Origin: Anaerolineae bacterium
GTDB taxonomy: Bacteria > Chloroflexota > Anaerolineae > UBA1429
Direction: 5' to 3'
DNA length: 14,314 nucleotides
Assembly (NCBI GenBank): GCA_016928125.1
Contig: JAFGLK010000020.1
Coordinates: 1-14,314, forward strand
A program made the translations under genes and the position numbers. Below the pieces are notes generated by a model. The model was not told the origin of the DNA. It searched no databases and was given only the letters and a program-made list of their open reading frames with translations. Each line of letters opens with the position of its first letter. Within the stretch, counting starts at the first letter, position 1. This document shows positions 1-6,730 of this stretch, in pieces.

Positions 1-1
1 G

Positions 2-84
2 TAGGGCGGATGGGAGTCGAACCCATACGGGGGTTACCCCAGCGGATTTTAAGTCCGCAGCGTCTGCCATTCCGCCACCGCCCC
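2..84 (-). tRNA. tRNA-Leu, anticodon UAA
   Basis: Read on the minus strand, this folds as a class II (long variable arm) tRNA. The acceptor stem is GGGGCGG paired with CCGCCCT, with one terminal G-U pair and discriminator A at position 2. The D arm is GCG...CGC around the GAATGGCAGA loop typical of leucine tRNAs. The anticodon stem GCGGA/TCCGC encloses the loop CTTAAAA, putting anticodon TAA at 51-49. The extra arm is GGGG-TAA-CCCC, and the T arm is ATGGG-TTCGACT-CCCAT. Position 1 would be the first C of CCA, but the window ends there, so I cannot tell whether CCA is encoded. The leucine identity follows from both the anticodon and the long variable arm. Confidence 0.97.
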
Positions 85-94
85 ACACGGCCTG

Positions 95-123
95 ATCATA
101 AACCGCGTCCCCTCCTCTGTCAA
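95..123 (-). promoter_or_regulatory. sigma-70-type promoter of tRNA-Leu
   Basis: On the minus strand a perfect -35 TTGACA (123-118) is followed after exactly 17 bases by -10 TATGAT (100-95). The tRNA 5' end at 84 lies about 10 bases downstream of the -10 box, so the 5' leader of the precursor would be only a few bases. The region is shared with the start of the divergent polysaccharide operon. Confidence 0.8.
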
Positions 124-141
124 AGCATCCCTGGCTTGGAT

Positions 142-169
142 TTGCCCTATCGCTCGTGTGCGCTAGAAT
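142..169 (+). promoter_or_regulatory. probable promoter of the polysaccharide operon
   Basis: The -10-like TAGAAT (164-169) is preceded, 16 bases upstream, by a weak -35 TTGCCC (142-147). It lies back to back with the tRNA-Leu promoter and would give a 5' leader of about 35 bases before the TTG start at 211. The -10 match is good and the -35 match is poor, so this is a moderate call. Confidence 0.4.
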
Positions 170-200
170 GATCCGCGTCTGGGAAGGCGAACAGCGCAAA

Positions 201-208
201 GGGAGGGG
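201..208 (+). promoter_or_regulatory. ribosome binding site fixing a TTG start
   Basis: GGGAGGGG lies 2-9 bases upstream of the TTG at 211. It supports that non-ATG start, and no ATG is in frame near the N-terminal Rossmann strand (MRVTLIS...). Confidence 0.6.
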
Positions 209-210
209 TC

Positions 211-1311
211 TTGCGCGTTACGCTCATCTCAAAGGCCGGCGTCGTAGCGGCCTACCAAAGCAAGTTTGAGTACATGGCACTCCACCGCGATCTCCAGCTT
301 CATGTGGTTGTGCCACCCTACTGGCGTGATTCGGGTCGCCGTCACGTCTTGGAACATGCCCACACGCGCGGCTATGAGCTTGTCGTGGCGCCGATGGCCC
401 TAAACGGCAGCTTTCACACCCATTTCTACCCGACCCTGCCTGAGATCCTGCGCCAGACTCGTCCCGACCTCTGCCATGTGGATGAGGAGCCTTACAACCT
501 GGCCACCTGGTTGGCGGTGCGGCAATCTCGCCAACAGGGAGCCAAGGTGCTATTCTACACGTGGCAGAATTTGCTGCGTCGCTACCCGCTGCCCTTTCGA
601 CTCATGGAGCGTGATGTCTATCGGCATGTGGATGCGGCCATCGCCGGCAATCAAGATGCTATGGGCGTGCTCCGCGACAAGGCCTTCCAAGGCCCTGTGC
701 GGATCATTCCCCAGTTCGGTGTGGACCCGAATCTCTTTCGGCCCCTGGAGGCTGGGAGCAGTGAGCGGCCCTTTACCGTGGGATACGCAGGGCGTCTTGT
801 TGCCCAGAAGGGGCTGCATGTGCTGGCCGACGCTATGGCCGGCCTGGACGGGGAGTGGCGCCTGATGCTCTGTGGCACGGGTCCACTGGCAAAGGATCTC
901 CAACAGCGCTTTGCCAGGCTCGGCCTTTTCGCTCGGCTACGATTCACTGGCCACGTGAGCACGCTCGAGATGCCGCGCTGTCTCAACCAGATGGATGTGC
1001 TCGTACTCCCTTCGCTCACGCGCTCGAACTGGAAAGAGCAATTCGGGCGCGTCCTCATCGAAGCCATGGCTTGCGAGGTGGCGGTGGTTGGCTCCACGTC
1101 GGGTGAGATTCCGAATGTGATCGGCAATGCGGGTCTGATCTTCCCCGAAGGGGATGCGGAGGCGCTTCGCGCACACCTGGTTGCGCTACGCGATGATGAG
1201 GCTCACAGGAGAGCGCTGGCGCGCCAAGGCCGCGAGCGCGTGCTGACCCAGTATACGCAGAGTCAGATCGCGGCCCGAACGGTGGCGTTCTATCGTGAGC
1301 TCTGCGCCTAG
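211..1311 (+). CDS. GT4 family glycosyltransferase (GT-B fold)
   Basis: A 366-residue cytoplasmic or membrane-associated glycosyltransferase that should transfer a sugar from a nucleotide-sugar donor to a growing lipid-linked glycan. The C-terminal half is clear GT4: GYAGRLVAQKG (191-201, with the R195/K200 pair of the donor-phosphate loop), then LCGTGP (220-225), and the E-x7-E motif E276...E284 in EQFGRVLIEAMA. The N-terminal half (1-175) is the acceptor-binding Rossmann domain and is more divergent, as usual. Length is normal for the family. Translation starts at TTG with a strong purine-rich ribosome binding site. It is the first gene of a three-gene plus-strand operon, 50 bases before a second GT4 enzyme. 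Sugar and linkage cannot be deduced from sequence. Family assignment is secure; the pathway role is inferred from its neighbours. Confidence 0.9.
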   Translation: MRVTLISKAGVVAAYQSKFEYMALHRDLQLHVVVPPYWRDSGRRHVLEHAHTRGYELVVAPMALNGSFHTHFYPTLPEILRQTRPDLCHVDEEPYNLATWLAVRQSRQQGAKVLFYTWQNLLRRYPLPFRLMERDVYRHVDAAIAGNQDAMGVLRDKAFQGPVRIIPQFGVDPNLFRPLEAGSSERPFTVGYAGRLVAQKGLHVLADAMAGLDGEWRLMLCGTGPLAKDLQQRFARLGLFARLRFTGHVSTLEMPRCLNQMDVLVLPSLTRSNWKEQFGRVLIEAMACEVAVVGSTSGEIPNVIGNAGLIFPEGDAEALRAHLVALRDDEAHRRALARQGRERVLTQYTQSQIAARTVAFYRELCA

Positions 1312-1361
1312 CGCCGGGCGCAGCGCCACACATCCGATCAGCGTACAGCGCGAGGCATCGC

Positions 1362-2507
1362 ATGTGGACAGTAGGCCTGAACGCCCATCTGCTCTCCGCC
1401 GACAGGAGCTACCGTAGCGCTGGGGTCAGTCGCTATGTTCATAGCTTGTTGGCTGAATTGCCTCTCGTTGATGCGACGATCTCGTACTGCGCGTTTCTTG
1501 GCCCGTATCTGCCCGAATGCCCTGGCTGGCGCACCTTGCGATCTCCCTGGCCCACCGGATCACCTCCTGCACGCATCCTCTGGGAGCAGTTGGTCCAGCC
1601 TTGGGCTGCTCGCCGACAGGGCCTCGATCTTCTGCACGCACCGGTGAACATCGGCCCACTCATGGCCCCCTGCCCTCTGATCGTCACGGTGCATGATCTC
1701 AGCTTCTGTCACTTCCCGCATCTGTTCAAACCGGCCAGGCGCCTCTACCAGGAGAGGCTCACCCGAGCCACGTTGCAGCGTGCGGCCGCGGTCATCGCCG
1801 TTTCGCAGAGCACGTGCGATGATATCGTGCAATGGATGGACATTGCGCCAGACCGGATCACGGTCATTCCTAACGGGGTGGGCGCTGAGATGCAGCCTGT
1901 GCGAGGGGAGGCCATCGCCGAGCTTCGTCGACGCCACCAGCTGCCTGAGCACTTTGTCCTGTCGCTCTCAACTCTGGAGCCTCGCAAGAATCTCGAGCTC
2001 CTACTCGAGGCCTATGCCTCGCTCGCACACCAAGGGGCGATCGAGCACAAACTCGTGATAGCCGGTGGCAAAGGCTGGTATTATGCCACTATCTTTGAGG
2101 CCGTGGCGCGCCTGGGTCTAGGCGATCGGGTGATCTTTCCCGGCTTTGTGCCCGAGAACGACAAGCCACTCTGGTATAGTGCGGCGGATCTCTTTGTCTA
2201 TCCCTCTCTATACGAAGGCTTTGGTTTGCCCCCCCTCGAAGCTATGGCGTGCGGCACACCTGTCGTGGTCACCAAGACCTCATCTCTGCCCGAGGTCGTA
2301 GGCGACGCTGGACTCTATATCGATCCGTACGACCCGGCCGACCTCGCCAGTGCCATGCTGGCTCTCTTGCGCGATTCCAATCGCCGTCATAAACTGAGAC
2401 AGGCTGGGCTAGAACAGGCCAGGCGCTTCTCATGGCGCCGAACAGCGGTGCAGACCGCCCATCTGTACCACCGTATCTTGGGAGATTCCGATGAGTGCGA
2501 TGTCTAG
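1362..2507 (+). CDS. GT4 family glycosyltransferase (mannosyl-/rhamnosyltransferase-like)
   Basis: A 381-residue GT-B retaining glycosyltransferase. The N-terminal domain carries the glycine loop RSAGVSRYV (18-26), which in this subgroup lies near the acceptor, and VTVHDLSF (108-115) on a central strand. The donor domain shows STLEPRKN (203-210, R208/K209 contacting donor phosphates), GGKGWYY (235-241) and the E-x7-E motif E285...E293 in [19 protein letters not shown]. This pattern is common in enzymes that add mannose or rhamnose in O-antigen and exopolysaccharide clusters, but the substrate cannot be fixed here. The ATG start has GAGG six bases upstream. The 3' end overlaps the next gene by 17 bases, which implies translational coupling with the glycosylphosphotransferase. 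Confidence 0.92.
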   Translation: MWTVGLNAHLLSADRSYRSAGVSRYVHSLLAELPLVDATISYCAFLGPYLPECPGWRTLRSPWPTGSPPARILWEQLVQPWAARRQGLDLLHAPVNIGPLMAPCPLIVTVHDLSFCHFPHLFKPARRLYQERLTRATLQRAAAVIAVSQSTCDDIVQWMDIAPDRITVIPNGVGAEMQPVRGEAIAELRRRHQLPEHFVLSLSTLEPRKNLELLLEAYASLAHQGAIEHKLVIAGGKGWYYATIFEAVARLGLGDRVIFPGFVPENDKPLWYSAADLFVYPSLYEGFGLPPLEAMACGTPVVVTKTSSLPEVVGDAGLYIDPYDPADLASAMLALLRDSNRRHKLRQAGLEQARRFSWRRTAVQTAHLYHRILGDSDECDV

Positions 2508-3924
2508 AACAAGGGGGCGCATCTGGAGCTACCTCAAGCCCCTCACCGATGCGCTCCTGGTGCTGGCGGCTTTTGCGATCTCCTATTGGATACGTTATGA
2601 GCTACAATGGATTCGCCAGGTCGAGCCTGAATATGCGGTGCCCTTTAGCGTATATATCCCCTCTATGGGAGCTGTTACCGGTCTCATTATTATCATGTAT
2701 TGGGTTGAGGGCGCATACCATTCCGATCACAGCCGCTCGCTTTTCGATGAGCTCTACATCGCTTTCCGCGGCACTTTGGGGGGCCTCGCCGTCATCATCG
2801 TGCTCGTCTTCCTAGCCACGCCGAGCTACTATTCGCGCCTGATCTTTGGGTACACCGGCGTGGTCACACTTCTGCTCATAGGGCTCAGCCGGACGGTCGA
2901 ATTGATGTTGCGCCGTCGCCGGTATCGGCAGGGGATTGGCGTCATCCGGGTGCTCATTGTCGGAGCGGGCGAGGTGGCGCGCTCGATCATGCGCTCGGTG
3001 GTAGCGCGGCCCGAGTTAGGCTACAAGATTGTGGGCTATGTGGACGACGACCCGGCCAAGGCGTATGGCGAGATCGGGCGATTCCCCGGCTTGGGCACAA
3101 CAGCCGATGCCTGTCGCCTTGTGGAGACCCACGCCATCGATGAGCTGATCATCGCGCTGCCTGGACGCGCGCATCAAAGGATTGCCCAGATTGCGGACGA
3201 ATGCGATCGCCAGAACACACGCGTGCGCATCGTGCCCGATCTCTTTCGGATTGCCTCTACCAAAATGGTGGTCGAGAACCTGGACGGCATCCCGATCATT
3301 GGGGTGGGCGAGCCAGCATTGCGCGACTGGCAAGTTGTGCTCAAGCGCGCCATGGATGTGACGTTCTCTGTGGCTGGGCTGATCCTGCTCGCGCCGCTGA
3401 TGGCGATCATCGCCGTGGCGATCAAACTGGACTCAGAAGGTCCCGTGATCTTTCGGCAGGTGCGTGTGGGGCGCATGGGGCGCAGCTTTACCTGCTACAA
3501 ATTCCGCACGATGTGTGTCGATGCGGAGGCGCAGGCCGCGACCCTGAGCGAGCGCAACGAGGCCAGCGGCCCGCTTTTCAAGATGCGTGAGGACCCTCGG
3601 ACGACTCGCGTCGGCCAGATCATCCGCCGTGGTTTGGATGAACTGCCGCAGTTCTGGAATGTCCTCAGAGGCGAGATGAGCCTGATCGGGCCGCGGCCCG
3701 GGCTGCCCTCTGAGGTGGCCCGGTATGAGCCCTGGCATCGTCGTCGTCTGGAGGTCCCCCCGGGTATCTCTGGCCTCTGGCAGGTGAGCGGGCGGAGTGA
3801 CTTGACCTTTGATGAAATGGTACTGCTGGACATCTACTACATCGAGAATTGGTCACCGATTCTCGATCTGCGTATACTTTTGAAGACGATCCCAACGGTC
3901 TTGTTGGGTTCTGGCGCCTACTGA
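2491..3924 (+). CDS. exopolysaccharide polyprenyl glycosylphosphotransferase (WbaP/WcaJ type)
   Basis: A 477-residue membrane enzyme that starts a glycan by moving a sugar-1-phosphate from a nucleotide sugar to undecaprenyl phosphate. The N-terminal part has about four hydrophobic helices (near 18-36, 54-71, 93-110, 115-133). Next comes a CoA-binding/Rossmann-like cytosolic domain with VLIVGAGEVARSI (154-166). The C-terminal catalytic bacterial sugar transferase domain spans about 285-477: the KRAMDV entry, a membrane-dipping hydrophobic segment (292-311), YKFRTM (336-341), the D383-E384 catalytic dyad in LDELPQFWN, SLIGPRPG (397-404) and PPGISGLWQVSGR (423-435). GGGAG six bases upstream supports the ATG at 2491 over the one at 2500. 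It overlaps the upstream glycosyltransferase gene. Compared with the usual RR-T-S-LDELPQ, one residue seems missing before LDELPQ (RR-G-LDELPQ). No flippase or polymerase is present in the window. Confidence 0.94.
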   Translation: MSAMSRTRGRIWSYLKPLTDALLVLAAFAISYWIRYELQWIRQVEPEYAVPFSVYIPSMGAVTGLIIIMYWVEGAYHSDHSRSLFDELYIAFRGTLGGLAVIIVLVFLATPSYYSRLIFGYTGVVTLLLIGLSRTVELMLRRRRYRQGIGVIRVLIVGAGEVARSIMRSVVARPELGYKIVGYVDDDPAKAYGEIGRFPGLGTTADACRLVETHAIDELIIALPGRAHQRIAQIADECDRQNTRVRIVPDLFRIASTKMVVENLDGIPIIGVGEPALRDWQVVLKRAMDVTFSVAGLILLAPLMAIIAVAIKLDSEGPVIFRQVRVGRMGRSFTCYKFRTMCVDAEAQAATLSERNEASGPLFKMREDPRTTRVGQIIRRGLDELPQFWNVLRGEMSLIGPRPGLPSEVARYEPWHRRRLEVPPGISGLWQVSGRSDLTFDEMVLLDIYYIENWSPILDLRILLKTIPTVLLGSGAY

Positions 3925-3972
3925 GTGCCTTCGTCACGCTTGGCCGCCTGCAGGCATGATGATCTCTGAATC

Positions 3973-5169
3973 GTGAGCTGGACCATGACATCATCCCTTC
4001 TATCAGTGGATCAGGCCGCGCTCGATGCTTTTGCGCAGCGCCTTGTGCGCACACCTAGCCTATCGTCTGCCGAAGGCCAGGTTGCGGCCTTGGTGGCCCA
4101 GGAGATGAGGAGGGCAGGTTTTGACGAGGTGCGCATCGACCGCATGGGCAATTGCCTCGGGCGGATTGGCTCGGGAGATGGGCCTGTCCTGCTCTATGAC
4201 GCTCACATGGACACGGTGGGGGTAGGCGAGGCCCAACTCTGGAAACGCGAGCCCTTTGGAGGCCAAATCGAGGCAGGCATCTTGTATGGTCGCGGCGCAT
4301 GCGATATGAAGGGCGCTCTGGCTGCCATGCTGTACGCCGGCAAGGCTCTCGTCGATGCCCGAGCCACTCTACATGGGATGCTCTACCTGGCCTGTGTCGT
4401 GCAGGAGGAGCCGTGCGAAGGCTTGGCCATCGGCCACATCATCGAAGAGGAGGGCATCCACCCCACGTGGGTTGTGATCGGAGAGGCCACCAATCTGCAG
4501 ATCGCGCTAGGCCAGCGCGGACGGGTCGAACTTGCCATCACCGTGCAAGGCCGCGCCAGCCATGCCTCGCGTCCAGAGCGAGGCGTCAATGCCATCTATG
4601 AGACAGCGCGCCTCATCGTGGGCATCGAACTTCTGGCTCCCCAACTCAATCACGATGCATTTCTCGGCAAGGGCAGCGTCGCGGTCACCAGTATAAAAAG
4701 CGTGGCCGCGAGCCGCAACGTGGTGCCCGATAGCTGTATCCTCCATGTGGACCGACGCCTAACCGTGGGGGAGACTGAGGCCAGGGCTCTGGCGGAGATC
4801 CGCCGCATCCTCACGCGGGAAGGCGTGAACGCCAGCGTCCAGGTCACGGTCCATGATGCGGTGAGCTACACAGGCCATCGGAGCGACGTTCGCCAGTCGT
4901 ACCCCCACTGGGTGACCCCGCCGGACGATCCGCTGACAGTGGAACTCGCTCAGGTGATTGACGACGTCTTGGGCTATGTACCTCATTTGGGCAAGTGGGA
5001 TTTCTCGACCGACGGTGTCTATACGGCCGGTGTCGCCGGCATCCCTACAATCGGGTTTGGCCCCGGTGAAGAGCGCTATGCCCACACCGTGGACGAACAG
5101 ATCAAGCTGAGCGATCTGTCGGCAGCGGCTCGGGTCTATGCCGAGCTCGCGCTGCGTATGCTTCGCTGA
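3973..5169 (+). CDS. M20 family metallohydrolase, YgeY-like
   Basis: A 398-residue zinc-dependent amidohydrolase/peptidase of the ArgE/DapE/CPG2 superfamily, cytoplasmic. Metal and catalytic residues are all present: H78 and D80 (DAHMD), D111 (GACDMKG), the E145-E146 pair (VQEEPCEG), E171 (GEAT) and H371 (AHTVDE). The lid domain carries H197 in RASHASRPERG. The phrases GEATNLQIALGQRGR and DKWxFSTDGVY-GIPTIGFGPG point to the group named 'YgeY, selenium metabolism-linked hydrolase' rather than to DapE or ArgE. The substrate of that group is not established. Start: GTG at 3973 is the longest; ATG at 3985 (four residues later) is equally possible and neither has a clear ribosome binding site. It lies 48 bases after the polysaccharide operon with no terminator or promoter seen between, so read-through is possible although a functional link is doubtful. 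No selenium-related neighbour is visible. Confidence 0.88.
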   Translation: MSWTMTSSLLSVDQAALDAFAQRLVRTPSLSSAEGQVAALVAQEMRRAGFDEVRIDRMGNCLGRIGSGDGPVLLYDAHMDTVGVGEAQLWKREPFGGQIEAGILYGRGACDMKGALAAMLYAGKALVDARATLHGMLYLACVVQEEPCEGLAIGHIIEEEGIHPTWVVIGEATNLQIALGQRGRVELAITVQGRASHASRPERGVNAIYETARLIVGIELLAPQLNHDAFLGKGSVAVTSIKSVAASRNVVPDSCILHVDRRLTVGETEARALAEIRRILTREGVNASVQVTVHDAVSYTGHRSDVRQSYPHWVTPPDDPLTVELAQVIDDVLGYVPHLGKWDFSTDGVYTAGVAGIPTIGFGPGEERYAHTVDEQIKLSDLSAAARVYAELALRMLR

Positions 5170-5216
5170 ACCGCAAACTCGGCTGAGAGACGCACAGCGG
5201 CTGCTCGACGAGCGCG

Positions 5217-6452
5217 TCAGGTTCGATAGTGAGCATTCACAGACACATAGTCGTGCGTCAGATCACACGTCCACACCGTAACCTCGGCGTTTCCCTGGGC
5301 CAGATCCACCCGAATCGGAACATCAGGCTGGGCAAGAATCTCGCTAGCGCGTTCCTCATCCACGTCATAAGGGGCACCATCGCGCACCAACTCGAGATCG
5401 CCCAGCCACACCCGTACCTTTTCTGGGACGATCTCCACGCCGCTATACCCCACAGCGCATATGATGCGCCCCCAGTTGGCATCCTGTCCATAGATGGCCG
5501 TCTTGACCAAAGATGAGCGGGCCACCGACATGCCCACCTGCTTGGCCTCGGCCTTGTCGCGGGCGCCCTGCACGTGGATCTCGATAAAGCGGGTGGCGCC
5601 CTCTCCGTCGCGAGCCACGGCCTTGGCCAACTCCTGGGCCACCAACGTCAGGCCCTCTTTGAAGGCTCGGTAGGCTGGGCTACCCTCCGAGTCGATCATC
5701 TGCATCTCAGCGAGCCCGTTGGCCATCAAGAGCAGCGTGTCATTGGTGCTGGTGTCGCCATCGATAGTCATGAGGTGAAAGCTTTGATCCGCTGCCTCGC
5801 GCAGCGCCGCTTGCGCCAGCCGGGGCGTGATACGCACATCGCTCGTGATCGCGCAAAGCAGGGTGGCCATATTGGGGTGGATCATGCCCGCACCTTTGAC
5901 CATGCCAGCGATGGTGATCTCTTGCCCGTCTATGCCGACGCGCACGGTCTGCTCTTTGGGACGGGTATCCGTCGTCATGATCGCTCTAGCTGCCACGTGG
6001 CCGGCCTCCACGTCATCCGATAGCTCGCGAGCGGCCGAGTGTACGCCTGCCAGCAGCTTATCCATGGGCAGATGCGCCCCGATCACACCCGTAGACATCA
6101 CCATCACGGCGTCGGGGCCAGTCCTCAACAGCTCCGCGACTGCCGCAGCGGTCTGTGCAGCGTCAGCCAGGCCGCGCTGGCCAGTGCAGGCATTCGCGCA
6201 GCCACTGTTGATCAGCACGGCGTGCAGTCCTGAAGAGTTTCGAGTCAGGATGTCCTGGTCATACAGCACGGGCGCCGCTTTGAAGGCATTGGTAGTGAAC
6301 AGCGCTGCCGCCACGCAGGCCCTCTGTGAGTAGATCATGGCGACATCCGGCTTGCCGTTGGGCTTGATCCCACAGGCCACCCCGGCCGCCTGGAACCCAG
6401 GCGTTGAGGTGATGCTCCCATCCTCGATGACCATGATGTGACTTCCGAACAT
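5217..6452 (-). CDS. argJ: bifunctional ornithine acetyltransferase / N-acetylglutamate synthase ArgJ
   Basis: Moves the acetyl group from N-acetylornithine to glutamate, and in bifunctional members also makes N-acetylglutamate from acetyl-CoA, in the cyclic arginine pathway. Numbering from the ATG at 6452 (411 residues, normal length), the sequence shows LINSGCANACTG (80-91), the oxyanion-hole TG at 121-122 (STGVIG), K186 of KGAGM, and the self-cleavage site NMA|T197 LL. Autoproteolysis at T197 would give alpha and beta chains with T197 as nucleophile. The C-terminus NAHYRT matches the conserved family ending. The open frame extends to GTG at 6482, but GGGGAGGG directly upstream of the ATG at 6452 favours the shorter start; ATG at 6434 is a third option. 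The gene stands alone, convergent with the M20 hydrolase gene 47 bases away, and has its own consensus promoter. Other arg genes are not in the window. Confidence 0.95.
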   Translation of the reverse strand: MFGSHIMVIEDGSITSTPGFQAAGVACGIKPNGKPDVAMIYSQRACVAAALFTTNAFKAAPVLYDQDILTRNSSGLHAVLINSGCANACTGQRGLADAAQTAAAVAELLRTGPDAVMVMSTGVIGAHLPMDKLLAGVHSAARELSDDVEAGHVAARAIMTTDTRPKEQTVRVGIDGQEITIAGMVKGAGMIHPNMATLLCAITSDVRITPRLAQAALREAADQSFHLMTIDGDTSTNDTLLLMANGLAEMQMIDSEGSPAYRAFKEGLTLVAQELAKAVARDGEGATRFIEIHVQGARDKAEAKQVGMSVARSSLVKTAIYGQDANWGRIICAVGYSGVEIVPEKVRVWLGDLELVRDGAPYDVDEERASEILAQPDVPIRVDLAQGNAEVTVWTCDLTHDYVSVNAHYRT

Positions 6453-6455
6453 GGG

Positions 6456-6463
6456 CCCTCCCC
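6456..6463 (-). promoter_or_regulatory. ribosome binding site deciding the argJ start
   Basis: On the minus strand GGGGAGGG lies three bases before the ATG at 6452-6450, with the GGAG core about six bases away. The GTG at 6482, which gives ten more residues (MPRYTNWGGP), has no comparable site; in fact those ten codons contain this Shine-Dalgarno sequence. Confidence 0.6.
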
Positions 6464-6478
6464 AATTGGTATAGCGTG

Positions 6479-6505
6479 GCACCTTGGTGCTCAGATGATC
6501 TCTGA
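6479..6505. promoter_or_regulatory. two short inverted repeats in the argJ leader
   Basis: Between the predicted argJ transcription start (about 6522) and its ribosome binding site are two dyads: GCACC-TT-GGTGC (6479-6490), and TCAGA-TGATC-TCTGA (6491-6505), directly adjacent. Arms are only five bases, so chance is possible. They do not match the E. coli-type ARG box. Their position would suit an operator or a small RNA hairpin controlling argJ. Confidence 0.25.
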
Positions 6506-6528
6506 CGCCCCGGCCTCAGAATGCGACG

Positions 6529-6557
6529 AGTATAGGTGCCAACCAGACGTGTGTCAA
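6529..6557 (-). promoter_or_regulatory. sigma-70-type promoter of argJ
   Basis: On the minus strand a perfect -35 TTGACA (6557-6552), a 17-base spacer and -10 TATACT (6534-6529). Transcription should begin near 6522, giving a leader of about 70 bases to the ATG at 6452. Confidence 0.8.
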
Positions 6558-6668
6558 TCGCCTGGGACGGCTTGGCGTCTGAAGCCTGTTAGCGACTGGC
6601 CTTTTGTGCGCATACCGGTCGCCCCCCCATCCGTCCTCCAGATCGGAAGCGACCCTGCGACCCTAGCT

Positions 6669-6683
6669 GGTCTTTCGAAGACC
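6669..6683. promoter_or_regulatory. 15-bp palindrome upstream of the rho promoter
   Basis: GGTCTT-TCG-AAGACC has perfect six-base arms and ends 12 bases upstream of the rho -35 box. A further half-copy, GGTCT, occurs at 6686-6690. Placement just upstream of a strong promoter suggests a binding site for a dimeric regulator. No T-run follows, so it is not a terminator. No known regulator motif is recognised. Confidence 0.35.
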
Positions 6684-6695
6684 TCGGTCTGGCAT

Positions 6696-6724
6696 TTGAC
6701 ATGGCTCTAGAGTGGTGTTATACT
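6696..6724 (+). promoter_or_regulatory. strong sigma-70 promoter of rho with extended -10
   Basis: Perfect -35 TTGACA (6696-6701), a 17-base spacer and -10 TATACT (6719-6724). It also has TG one base upstream of the -10 (6716-6717), the extended -10 element. The predicted start is near 6731. The next well-supported gene downstream is rho at 7144, so this promoter implies a leader of about 410 bases. Confidence 0.8.
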
Positions 6725-6730
6725 GTAGGT

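Noticed and set aside
1..210. tRNA-Leu gene as an integration site for a genomic island
   Set aside because: The tRNA 3' end, where integration normally occurs, points out of the window to the left. No integrase, direct repeat of the tRNA 3' end or foreign gene is seen on the right side.
3946..3955. GCCTGCAGGC palindrome between the glycosylphosphotransferase and M20 genes, considered as a terminator
   Set aside because: A ten-base self-complementary sequence without a loop or T-run cannot act as an intrinsic terminator, and such palindromes are common by chance.
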